Under the pieces are notes generated by a model. That model was given only the letters and a program-made list of their open reading frames with translations. It did no database searches and was not told where the DNA came from. This document shows, piece by piece, positions 6,616 to 14,403 of a stretch of DNA of 30,211 bases; the stretch's first letter is position 1, and each line of letters begins with the position of its first letter. The position numbers and the translations under genes were made by a program. Origin of the DNA: CAZOVB01 sp964583095 (GTDB lineage: Bacteria; Planctomycetota; Phycisphaerae; SM23-33); NCBI GenBank assembly GCA_964583095.1, contig CAZOVB010000053.1, positions 1 to 30,211 of the forward strand, written 5' to 3'.

Positions 6616-8621
6616 TCCTGCGCAGCGGCGACTACACCAGCGGAGGCCGCCAGCTCGTCCAGGATCCGCGCAATCGTCTCATTGCCCACGTTGCGTGATT
6701 GCAGCAGCTGAATAGCCTCTGCAGTGCGGTTCGGGTCTGTCAGCGCTGTAGCCACCCGGCGGGCGGACAGCAGGGGCAGGCCGGCAAACTCACGCAGATT
6801 CACGATCAGTCCGGACGTGGCCGCGCCGCCCAGTGTACCCAGCTGGGATGCCGTGGCGGCCAGGTCCGTGGCCTGGTCGACCAGCTGATCAGTGCCGAGA
6901 GTGGACATTGCCCCCATGCTTTCAGCGGCGCGCGTCTCAGCCTGCCCGAACCGGCGCAGACGCTGTGCTTCCTCTGGTTGGAAAATACGCTGGACGCGCT
7001 GGCCAGTACCTTCCGATTCAGCCAGTGTGCGCACCGTTCTCAGTGCACTACCAGGAGACTCTTCCGCGCCACGGGCCAGCTCTGTACGGGCACCGCGGCG
7101 GACCCCGGCCTGTTCGGGAGCCCGGCCGCGCGCTACAACGTCCTCGAGATCCTGTTCACGGCCACCCGGGACGGGGGACCGGGAGCGGCCGGTGCGGATC
7201 AGGGGTCGGCCTGCTTCAATGCCTTCGATACGCTGGGCACGGCGCGCGAACGACTGCAGGGCCTGCTCTGCGTCCGGGATACGTTGCGTCAGTATGGCAC
7301 GGGCCTCCTGCGCCACTTCCGGCACGGATGCGGCCTGTCGGATGTCCTCGAGATCCTGCGCGGTGATCGTGCCGTCCCCGTCCAGTGCACGCAGCATGCG
7401 ACCACGCAGCTCACGGGCCGTCTCCCGGCCGGAAGCGGTCACACCACCGCCGATGGCTGCCTGAGTGGCTGGATCTTCCAGGAAGTCACGCAGCTGCTGA
7501 TCCACCTCGATGGGGGTGTCAGCGAAGGCGCCGAATTGTCGATCGGCCATCTCCCCCTGCGCTACACGTGCAGACTCCGGGGTGACATCCCGGCGTCCAC
7601 CGCGAATAGCTTCAGCCGTGTCAGCCTGGCGGGCTACAGAGCGGCCACGTACAGCGTCCAGAACAGGCTCACCGATCCGACCGGGCAGGCGGCGTGCCAT
7701 GCGGCCGATGTTCTGAGCCTCCAGGTCGTCCAGCAGCTCGATCATCATGGGCGGACGGCCGAGATCCTGGCGCATTGTCTCGAAACGGTTGCGCAGTACA
7801 TCCGGATCGGTACGCAGCCGGCGGGCCAGCGCGTTGATGCCTGGGGAGATGTCCCGGACATTGCCAGTGAAAAAGTCGCGGGTCTGACGGGCTACACGGG
7901 GCACGGCCGAAGCTGCGCGCACCACTTCCGTAGCCACGGGGCCAACCACACCACCAGCAACGGCGCCAGGGGCCGCGTCACCTTCCTCCAGTAGTGTCTG
8001 AGTACCGCCAGCTGCAGCACCGGTGCCGGCGGCGCGCGCTGCCTGAGACACACGACCACCCTGCGCGCCGGTCTGTGCGGTCACGTTTCCGGATTGCCCA
8101 CCCAGCAGCCTACGGATGGTTTCAGTCCCTTCCCCCAACAGCTGCGCACCGCGGCGGGGGATGGCTGTGGCTACTGCCGGGACCGTACCAGCTGCCATGC
8201 CTGCGACATCGGCGCCCGGTGATTCCTGGCGCACAGCCTGCTTGCGACCACGGGCAAACTCCAGTGACTCACTGAAGGGGACATTCTCACCCTGCAGACG
8301 CTGCTGGATGTTGGCCACGATGGCAGAGATGGGGACATCGATACCGAACGCAGCGGACCCCAGGCCACCACGGAACGCTTCTATGCGGCGTTCCAGCGGG
8401 CTGAGATCCTGCGCAGAGACGCGCCCCAGGTCGCGGGCGGTGGCCTCTGCAGGGCCTGTCTCTGCAGGATCCGGCTGTGGCGTCGTACGCCGGGGCATAG
8501 ATGCCTGGATCTCCGGGATGGCGCGCTGCAGAAACTGCGCAGTTTCCTGATCAGACAGACCTTCAGGTACCTCCACTTGCACCCGCTCACCGGTGGGCAG
8601 CCGTACTGTTTCAGTTGCCAT
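6612..8621 (-). CDS. Large internal virion/ejection protein (gp16-like by position)
   Basis: The protein is 669 aa, Ala-, Arg- and Gly-rich, with long predicted helices and low-complexity stretches (for example residues 150-260). The N-terminus, TVRLPTGERVQVEVPEGLSDQETAQFLQ, is a short motif common at the start of phage ejection proteins. It is the last of three consecutive helical proteins following a gp14-like gene, matching the P22 order gp14-gp7-gp20-gp16. In P22 these are packed in the capsid and ejected to carry DNA across the envelope. No peptidoglycan-hydrolase motif is visible. The function is from context and composition, not a recognised catalytic domain. Confidence 0.6.
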   Translation of the reverse strand: MATETVRLPTGERVQVEVPEGLSDQETAQFLQRAIPEIQASMPRRTTPQPDPAETGPAEATARDLGRVSAQDLSPLERRIEAFRGGLGSAAFGIDVPISAIVANIQQRLQGENVPFSESLEFARGRKQAVRQESPGADVAGMAAGTVPAVATAIPRRGAQLLGEGTETIRRLLGGQSGNVTAQTGAQGGRVSQAARAAGTGAAAGGTQTLLEEGDAAPGAVAGGVVGPVATEVVRAASAVPRVARQTRDFFTGNVRDISPGINALARRLRTDPDVLRNRFETMRQDLGRPPMMIELLDDLEAQNIGRMARRLPGRIGEPVLDAVRGRSVARQADTAEAIRGGRRDVTPESARVAQGEMADRQFGAFADTPIEVDQQLRDFLEDPATQAAIGGGVTASGRETARELRGRMLRALDGDGTITAQDLEDIRQAASVPEVAQEARAILTQRIPDAEQALQSFARRAQRIEGIEAGRPLIRTGRSRSPVPGGREQDLEDVVARGRAPEQAGVRRGARTELARGAEESPGSALRTVRTLAESEGTGQRVQRIFQPEEAQRLRRFGQAETRAAESMGAMSTLGTDQLVDQATDLAATASQLGTLGGAATSGLIVNLREFAGLPLLSARRVATALTDPNRTAEAIQLLQSRNVGNETIARILDELAASAGVVAAAQE

Positions 8622-10053
8622 TGGTCATCTCCCACACACCGGTTTCAGGGTTGCGGCGGAATGTGCCTCCATTCTGCGGCTGGGAACCACCGTTTGTAGA
8701 CCGTCCGTCTTCTGGTACCTGCAGATCGAACAGAGATGATCCCGTCTGCGGCGCCACACCAAAGTCCTCTTCAAACGCTGATTTCACGCGCTCAGTAGAC
8801 TGTTTCAGCTGCTGACGCATGATCTCCAGGTTCTCACGCAGCTGGCGCGGTGACTGAGATTGCTCGATCGAACCCAGCACAGCCTGCAGGAAAGCCAGTT
8901 CACGCTCGGTCACCTGACCAAGAGCGCCACCAGTGGGCGAGTTGTCACGCAGCTGCTGAAGCTCGTCAAAGCCGACGTTGGCCCTGATAGTGTCCAGCGT
9001 AGCTGCCAAGTTTGCTGCCGGAGAGCCGGGGACGAACCGAGTGACCGATCCAAGGCCGGCAGTCAAGCCGGAAGCCTGGTCTATAGCCTGGTCAATTCGT
9101 TCATCAACCAGATCGAAACGCTGCTCTTCTGTCTCAGCACGGCGCATGGCAGCCTGTGCTTCAGCCACACGTTCACGGTTTGCTTCACGCAGCTCTTCCC
9201 GGGTCTGCTCAGTGCGCACACGGGTTTGCTCGGTTTCGGCTTCCGCAGCGGTGCCCGGGATCTGTAGAGCCTGAAGGTTGCCTTGCTCATCTCTGAAAGT
9301 AACCTCGCCCTCTCCAGCCAGGCCACGCTCAAAGCGGGCCGCCGGCAGAATCTCGCCCTGTGCATCACGCATGAACACAGATTGAATACGGCCACCACCC
9401 ATATCGACCGGTACCGCCAACCCCACCTGGTCAGTGCCGGGTACTTGTACTTGCTGGGGAGCCCCAAGCGCTTCCGGACCACGTGCGGCCGTGGCCGGCG
9501 GCGGATCGAACGCGGTGATGATACTCTCCAGTGCGGCCGGGTTTTGCTGCACCTGCTCACGCAGAAAAGCCACTTGCTCGTCGGTGATGGACGGATCCAC
9601 ACCGCGTGCTACCCGGATACTGGAATCGAACACACGGCCAATCTCTTCAGGAGTAGCACCAGCGTTCGCAGCAGCCTGCACCCGGTCGTTGGCCAGACGA
9701 GTGGCGTTTAGCATGCGCTGCCGGCCTCTCTCAGCCTGCTGCTGGGCGGCCAGGCGCTGCTCACGCTGGGCAGTCGTCTCAGCCTGGCGCGCGGCCGTCT
9801 CAGCCTGCTGACCGCGGATAGCCTGTGCACCACGCTCCAGACCAGGCTGCTGTGCCTGCGCGAATCCAGCAGGGTCGGCGGCGGCAGGCGTCCCCATCAG
9901 ATCTGCGATGGCGTTACGCGCGTCGATCAGCTGCTGACGCTGCGCTGTTGCCGTCTGTGTAGCTGCAGTGTTGGCCTGAGTAGCCCGACGGTTCGTGGCC
10001 GGGGTAGAGCCGAACAGACTGGAAAGAAAATTACCTACGTTGACTTCAGCCAC
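8611..10053 (-). CDS. DNA transfer/ejection protein (gp20-like by position)
   Basis: The protein is 480 aa, Gln- and Ala-rich, with extended coiled coil (residues about 80-140 and 270-320). The segment FDELQQLRDNSPTGGALGQVTERELAFLQA near residue 375 is a motif I recognise from DNA-transfer/ejection proteins of many podoviruses and some prophages. Such proteins leave the virion with the DNA and help form the entry channel. It overlaps its upstream neighbour by 8 nt and its downstream neighbour by 11 nt. Confidence 0.7.
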   Translation of the reverse strand: MAEVNVGNFLSSLFGSTPATNRRATQANTAATQTATAQRQQLIDARNAIADLMGTPAAADPAGFAQAQQPGLERGAQAIRGQQAETAARQAETTAQREQRLAAQQQAERGRQRMLNATRLANDRVQAAANAGATPEEIGRVFDSSIRVARGVDPSITDEQVAFLREQVQQNPAALESIITAFDPPPATAARGPEALGAPQQVQVPGTDQVGLAVPVDMGGGRIQSVFMRDAQGEILPAARFERGLAGEGEVTFRDEQGNLQALQIPGTAAEAETEQTRVRTEQTREELREANRERVAEAQAAMRRAETEEQRFDLVDERIDQAIDQASGLTAGLGSVTRFVPGSPAANLAATLDTIRANVGFDELQQLRDNSPTGGALGQVTERELAFLQAVLGSIEQSQSPRQLRENLEIMRQQLKQSTERVKSAFEEDFGVAPQTGSSLFDLQVPEDGRSTNGGSQPQNGGTFRRNPETGVWEMTNGN

Positions 10054-10600
10054 CAGCGCCTCCGGTGAACAGCTGTGTCAGATCAATCCCAGCCAAGGCA
10101 TTACCGATCGCATCAGCTTGTCCCATCCGTCCAGTGGCGCGGGCACCAGCAGCCTGAGTAGCACCACCGCTGCGCAGATTGGCGATACCAGAGGATGCTC
10201 CAAACCCTTGCTGGGAAACACCCATCAGTTGGGCGAGGAAGTTATTCAGGGACTCAGAAGCCATTTGCTGGCCCCGGTCCTGTAGCGCACGTGCAGTGGC
10301 GCCGCTGTCCAGCAAACCTGCAGCAGCTGCGTTACCGGTAATGGCCTCACTACCGCGGCGCAGACGATCCTGGAAACCAGTGGATTCACGGAAGTCTCGA
10401 AGGGCCACGGCGCCGGCACCCGGATCATCGCTCAAGCCCAGCAGACTGGCGATCAGGTTGCTGGCAGATTCACCGCGCTCCTGAGTGGGCTGCAGGTTGG
10501 AAATCGCCCCTTCTGTACCTGTCCGGATCTCGCGGGCGGCATCTCGTCCTGCCCGGTTTTGAAGGGAGCCACCTACGATCCCGCCAATTACGTCACCCAT
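10046..10600 (-). CDS. DNA transfer/ejection protein (gp7-like)
   Basis: The protein is 184 aa. Its Gly-rich N-terminus (GDVIGGIVGGSLQNRAGRDAA) resembles membrane-active starts of ejection proteins. The segment FRESTGFQDRLRRGSEAITGNAAAAGLLDSGATARALQDRG is typical of the P22 gp7-type DNA injection family. It is probably packaged in the capsid and ejected before the DNA. It starts 13 nt inside the preceding gene. Confidence 0.7.
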   Translation of the reverse strand: MGDVIGGIVGGSLQNRAGRDAAREIRTGTEGAISNLQPTQERGESASNLIASLLGLSDDPGAGAVALRDFRESTGFQDRLRRGSEAITGNAAAAGLLDSGATARALQDRGQQMASESLNNFLAQLMGVSQQGFGASSGIANLRSGGATQAAGARATGRMGQADAIGNALAGIDLTQLFTGGAGG

Positions 10601-11028
10601 TGCTCTCGCTCCAGTCTATACTCGATGCACTCTCGCCCCAGGCTGTCAGTCGTGACTTTCCCTGTGGGCCGGAAGCCAAGTAGGTACCCGACGGTACGAA
10701 CTGCGCGGTTATCGCGGGGCGGCAGTCCGACTATAGCATTGGGCCCATAGTGTGTAAATACGTGGTCCAGCATGGTCCTGGCGACTGACAGTGCATGCGG
10801 ACCGCGGATCGGTGGTGTGAAGGCAAAGTGGACCTCATACTCGTCGTCCTCGAGTGGGCAGAACAGCATCACCCCGGCGCCGGCGGTCAATGCTACATTC
10901 CTGCCACCATTCGCCCGGTAGAACGCACCGCAATCTACATGCTCACCAGGAGGCGCGAAATGGCCGACGTTGGCCTTGTGGTTGATGGCTTCCTCTACCT
11001 CAAGGGTGCAGGCGCGGCGGACTTTCAC
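10588..11028 (-). CDS. GNAT-like virion assembly protein (gp14/DUF2824-like)
   Basis: The protein is 146 aa from GTG11028, whose GTGA overlaps the stop of the 68-aa gene upstream. The frame extends to 11196, but that extension overlies the other gene and lacks a good start. The sequence looks like a GNAT acetyltransferase fold (EYEVHFAFTPPIRGPHALSVARTMLDHVF, then NAIVGLPPRDNRAVRTVGYLLGFRPTG). P22 gp14 occupies the same place before gp7 and, as I recall, belongs to DUF2824. It is therefore probably a gp14-equivalent assembly factor rather than a working acetyltransferase. Confidence 0.55.
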   Translation of the reverse strand: MKVRRACTLEVEEAINHKANVGHFAPPGEHVDCGAFYRANGGRNVALTAGAGVMLFCPLEDDEYEVHFAFTPPIRGPHALSVARTMLDHVFTHYGPNAIVGLPPRDNRAVRTVGYLLGFRPTGKVTTDSLGRECIEYRLEREQWVT

Positions 11029-11231
11029 TGCTTCGCCGGGTGCTTCCAATCCGGATTCAGCTCCAGGCACCGGTCGATAGCATCCTGTTCCTTGTTGTAA
11101 AGCTCGAAATTGGGCTGTCCGGTGTCGCAAACCTGACCCGGAGCCACGAACACGAAATGAATTACAGAGTGATCGTCGCTGTAGCACACCGCCCATTTGT
11201 TACTTGCTGATTTTCCGGCCACTTTCGCCAT
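11025..11231 (-). CDS. Small hypothetical protein, 68 aa
   Basis: The gene is sandwiched without gaps: its ATG shares a base with the TAA of the DUF285 gene, and its stop overlaps the next GTG start. The sequence (SNKWAVCYSDDHSVIHFVFVAPGQ ... AIDRCLELNPDWK) is not one I recognise. Its tight coupling argues that it is real. It may be a small virion or assembly component. Confidence 0.6.
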   Translation of the reverse strand: MAKVAGKSASNKWAVCYSDDHSVIHFVFVAPGQVCDTGQPNFELYNKEQDAIDRCLELNPDWKHPAKQ

Positions 11232-12202
11232 TACACAGATCCCCCGTCAGTGATGGTCCAGCTGTAGGTGTTTATCAGGTTGGTTCTGGCCGTCTCTGCA
11301 GCGCTACCGGCGGAGTAGGTGGAATTACCACCGTGGAAAGACACACTATCCTGTATAACGGGGGCCTGCCCCTCCCAGCCGACTAGCAAAGCATCGTAAT
11401 TAGTAGTCGACAGTGCCACCCCTAAAAACATATCGTTGGCAATACCCAGCGAAGCAATATTCCAAGATCCGATGTTCTGATCAAATGCCACCGCGCCATC
11501 AAAAATACCAGTAAAGCTGGACACCCCACCAGTGTCCCAAGAAGATAGGTCTTGGTTGAAAGAGGATGCGTCTCTAAAAACACCAGACATTGTTGTGAAG
11601 GACGACGTATCCCAAGCCCCAATAGGCTGGTTAAAGACAGTACAGTTTTCAAATACTGTGTTGGCTCCGGTGACATTGCTTACATCCCAACCGCTGACAT
11701 CATAGTTGAAGGAAGTACAGTCTTTAAACATGGCTGCTAACTGTGTAACGGTCGATGGTAGATTATCTGGAGCCACAGTCATGTTTGAAGCCCCGTGGAA
11801 AGCACCGAACAATGACGAGATGCCCAGCGTTCCAAAAGATGTGCAAGCCGTCAGCATAGGCTGGGAAGCCCCGAAATCTCCGTACTGGTCCAAATCCCCT
11901 GTTATTGTAACTGTGTAAGTACCTTCCGATGCGTAAGTGTGATCTTTACTGCCTGTAGTGGTGAAGGACTCTATGTTACCGTCCCCCCAATCGACTTCTA
12001 CATCCACCAATGAACCCCCCTGTGCAGCCAGAGGAAGGCTAATGGTGGTCCCTGTGTCAAGGGAGGTGTCATACTCAAGGACCATCGGCTCGTCTACCGG
12101 GCCAACAGGAACCCCCCCAAACAGAACACCGCTCAACGGGCGCTGACGGTCATCTTTCTTGCGCAGCCGGCTATTCGCCTTATTCGGCACCTTGAAACGC
12201 AT
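11231..12202 (-). CDS. Tail/adhesin protein with PKD-like and DUF285 (BspA-type) repeats
   Basis: The protein is 323 aa from the ATG at 12202, right after the previous stop; a longer frame to 12373 overlaps the neighbour and is rejected. Residues about 64-104 resemble a PKD domain (VDVEVDWGDGNIESF ... HTYASEGTYTVTITG). Residues about 155-265 are four 25-residue DUF285 repeats of the type MFKDCTSFNYDVSGWDVSNVT. The end (NYDALLVGWEGQA ... VSFHGGNSTYSAG ... WTITDGG) is the usual C-terminal cap of such proteins. These domains are normally on bacterial surface proteins. In a tail cluster the likely role is receptor binding or virion decoration. Base composition is lower than in neighbours (45% GC in 11641-11700), which suggests acquisition. 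Confidence 0.75.
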   Translation of the reverse strand: MRFKVPNKANSRLRKKDDRQRPLSGVLFGGVPVGPVDEPMVLEYDTSLDTGTTISLPLAAQGGSLVDVEVDWGDGNIESFTTTGSKDHTYASEGTYTVTITGDLDQYGDFGASQPMLTACTSFGTLGISSLFGAFHGASNMTVAPDNLPSTVTQLAAMFKDCTSFNYDVSGWDVSNVTGANTVFENCTVFNQPIGAWDTSSFTTMSGVFRDASSFNQDLSSWDTGGVSSFTGIFDGAVAFDQNIGSWNIASLGIANDMFLGVALSTTNYDALLVGWEGQAPVIQDSVSFHGGNSTYSAGSAAETARTNLINTYSWTITDGGSV

Positions 12203-12203
12203 A

Positions 12204-12449
12204 TCACACCCCGAACGCTGTATGGACCAGATGCACGTTGTTACCCAGCGCTCGAGCATAGATGTCCAGCCCAGTGGGGACCACCACGGCTTCATCGTCT
12301 CGGAAAGGGTGTCCATCGTCGTTGCTGGACGGGGCGGGTCCGCCGGTGGCCACGAAATACAACAGGGCATCACCAGACAATGACACGAGAGTGTCCACGG
12401 TGGTGGATGTCACATTGGTAAAGCTGTTTCGATCAAGTTTCGTGCGCAT
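12204..12449 (-). CDS. Small hypothetical virion-cluster protein, 81 aa
   Basis: It starts at ATG12449 after a strong GGAGGACACTGAA leader. It is predicted beta-rich (TSTTVDTLVSLSGDALLYFVATGGPAP ... AVVVPTGLDIYARALGNNVHLVHTAFGV). It resembles short accessory proteins near tail fibres, but I cannot name a family. It sits two bases upstream of the DUF285 gene, so the two may be translated together. Confidence 0.6.
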   Translation of the reverse strand: MRTKLDRNSFTNVTSTTVDTLVSLSGDALLYFVATGGPAPSSNDDGHPFRDDEAVVVPTGLDIYARALGNNVHLVHTAFGV

Positions 12450-12500
12450 TTCAGTGTCCTCCAGTCGATGATCGCAGTCTGCGGCGGCGCTGCACCGGTG

Positions 12501-13838
12501 TCAAGATGTTTGGCCTATGGTTAGGTTAGTGTCCGCTAACGTGATGTCTCTGGTGGATGTCACGTTTTCCACGAAAACTTCCACGTAATCACCATTGGAC
12601 ATTTCAATTACGTCAGCCAGCCCGATATTCACTGTTTCTCCGGATGCTCGAAGAGTAGCGCCCATTCTCGAAGTAGTGATCAGGGCGCCATTCAATGCCA
12701 GGCGCAAAACCGCGTCATCAGCACCAGCTCCCGATGTTTTGCCCATACTCGTTTCTACTGACAACCGTACCGAGACTGTGTCCTGCCCGATGTAAGTTAG
12801 CCGGTTGTTCGCATGGCTAAAACGCTCGTTGTAGATGGAAGCTGAAGTGGTGATGTTAGCCTTCACTGCCACCCCAGCAGTGGTTATGGTGGTCGTCTCA
12901 GTACCAACATCCTGGATGTAAGCCCCAATAACGGATGAATCCTTCGACCCCTGATTATTCTCCATTTTCCAGTTGGTGTCGGCGGGAGACAGACCGGAAA
13001 ATAGTGTCAGCGTTCCCAGTTTCAAAGACGTGACCAGTAGGCCAGTACCCACTGTGTAACCAGCGACCGCTTCTACCCCTACTCCCGGAGAGTCGAATTT
13101 GAAGAACGTCGACTCGATATGAGCCACGTCGCAGACCAGTGAAGCAGCCAGGCGAATGGCCGATCCGGTAATGCTGTAAAACGGAGAGGCCATGATGAAG
13201 ATTTTGTTGGTGGTACCGTCGTAGGTGATGCCATCAGCGCAGTCGATGAAGCAGCTTTTCACGCTCGAGACGTCGTACCCGGTAATGGTGCCGGCGGACG
13301 GTCCGAACACCCCCACGAAATCCAGATTCAGCTGCTGAGTAATAGGCCCCTCCAACGCCAGTACAGGGCCTGCAGTGGCGATGAACACCGTATTGTGGAC
13401 AATCACCGCCGAAGCTACGGAAGGTGTAGCACGCAGCACGCCAGAGGCGTTGGAGGACATGAACGCACCCTTCGACAGCCCGTTGATCACAGTGTCGGTG
13501 GACATCTCCAGCGCTTTGTCGCCCAGGTCGACGGTGCCGACGGGGATAACCAGCTTGTCCGGAAGTACATAGGCGTCGCCAGACAGGTACGGATCCAGAT
13601 CAGCAGCCGATTTCACGAACAAGATACCGTCGGGGACCGTGGACTTCTCCTGGACACGGATGATCTGCTGGGCCTGGTTGGTTAGCTGCTGCCTTTCTGC
13701 ACCGATCGTGAAAGTCAGGCTGCCCACCAGCTCGTTCCACTGCCGGATGAAAGCAGGGGTGGGCTGACCGCCGCGGGGATCCACAATAGGGACGCGAGCA
13801 CGCAGCTCTTCCAAACGCAGATCAGTCGGATCAGTCAT
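12501..13838 (-). CDS. Tail fibre/spike-like or needle-position protein
   Basis: The protein is 445 aa. Residues 1-65 are helical (TDPTDLRLEELRARVP ... QQLTNQAQQIIRVQEK), as in a virion-attachment stalk. The middle (about 70-310) has repeated short beta-rungs, as in right-handed beta-helix tail proteins (AVIVHNTVFIATAGPVLALEG, CFIDCADGITYDG). The C-terminal 130 residues form a beta-rich domain. It lies where P22 has its needle gene gp26, but the beta-helix pattern suggests a fibre or spike. No catalytic motif is seen. It overlaps the gene upstream by 8 nt. Confidence 0.55.
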   Translation of the reverse strand: MTDPTDLRLEELRARVPIVDPRGGQPTPAFIRQWNELVGSLTFTIGAERQQLTNQAQQIIRVQEKSTVPDGILFVKSAADLDPYLSGDAYVLPDKLVIPVGTVDLGDKALEMSTDTVINGLSKGAFMSSNASGVLRATPSVASAVIVHNTVFIATAGPVLALEGPITQQLNLDFVGVFGPSAGTITGYDVSSVKSCFIDCADGITYDGTTNKIFIMASPFYSITGSAIRLAASLVCDVAHIESTFFKFDSPGVGVEAVAGYTVGTGLLVTSLKLGTLTLFSGLSPADTNWKMENNQGSKDSSVIGAYIQDVGTETTTITTAGVAVKANITTSASIYNERFSHANNRLTYIGQDTVSVRLSVETSMGKTSGAGADDAVLRLALNGALITTSRMGATLRASGETVNIGLADVIEMSNGDYVEVFVENVTSTRDITLADTNLTIGQTS

Positions 13839-14403
13839 CGCCGTCTACCCTCGCCTGCGCGACACCGCTGATACGCACCAGACCACCGATGTCGATAATC
13901 TCGAAAATGCGCACCGGCGCACGAATCACGCCCAAGCTGCGCCACGTCAGATCCTGGTTCCATGCCCCAGGCGTCAGTGTGATGGGTGGTGGCGTCACCC
14001 ACGTGTTCCCGTTGTCGTCGCTGAAGCGCATGGTCACGTCAGCACCAACCGCAGCAGGGGCGCCCACAGAGGCATTTAGAGACAGGTCGAACTGGCGGAT
14101 AAACGTGCGGCCTCGTACTGACAGACCACCGGTAACTTCCCGGCGGATATACTGCTCATTTTCAGTATCGCCGTTGTCCACCTCAGACTCCGGATTCACC
14201 CGGTAAATCTGGTTCCCATCCAAGTCAGAGGCTACAGTGGCATAGATGGCTTGGCCGTCGACCCCCTGCAATTCCTGCCAGAAAACACCGTGGAGCATGT
14301 TCCAGCGCTGATTTTCAAGAACACCACCCCCCACGTCGACCAGAGTGCCCCACTGGTGCCACTGACCAGTCGTCAAGTCAAATATGAAAGTGGAAGCACT
14401 CAT
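13831..14403 (-). CDS. C-terminal half of gp10-like packaged-DNA stabilisation protein
   Basis: The protein is 190 aa. It begins STFIFDLTTGQWHQWGT, continues with a segment giving NQIYRVNPESEVDNG, then RRFIRQFDLSLN-like and MRFSDDNGNTWVTPP segments. In single-chain gp10-type proteins this is the stretch that follows directly after the EQDGHQFFVLHL-type motif ending the gp10 part of the gene upstream. P22 gp10 joins the portal/gp4 ring to the needle and seals packaged DNA. The start overlaps the upstream stop (ATGA), so the halves are probably translated in a coupled way and assemble as one fold. Confidence 0.65.
   Translation of the reverse strand: MSASTFIFDLTTGQWHQWGTLVDVGGGVLENQRWNMLHGVFWQELQGVDGQAIYATVASDLDGNQIYRVNPESEVDNGDTENEQYIRREVTGGLSVRGRTFIRQFDLSLNASVGAPAAVGADVTMRFSDDNGNTWVTPPPITLTPGAWNQDLTWRSLGVIRAPVRIFEIIDIGGLVRISGVAQARVDGDD

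Noticed and set aside
6699..7994. A 431-codon plus-strand open frame opposite the large ejection protein
   Set aside because: Antisense shadow, Arg/Ala/Gly-rich, no recognisable domain, and outside the operon logic.
11029..11196. Longer start for the gp14-like gene
   Set aside because: The extension overlies the 68-aa gene; the GTG at 11028 overlapping the upstream stop fits the pattern of the operon.
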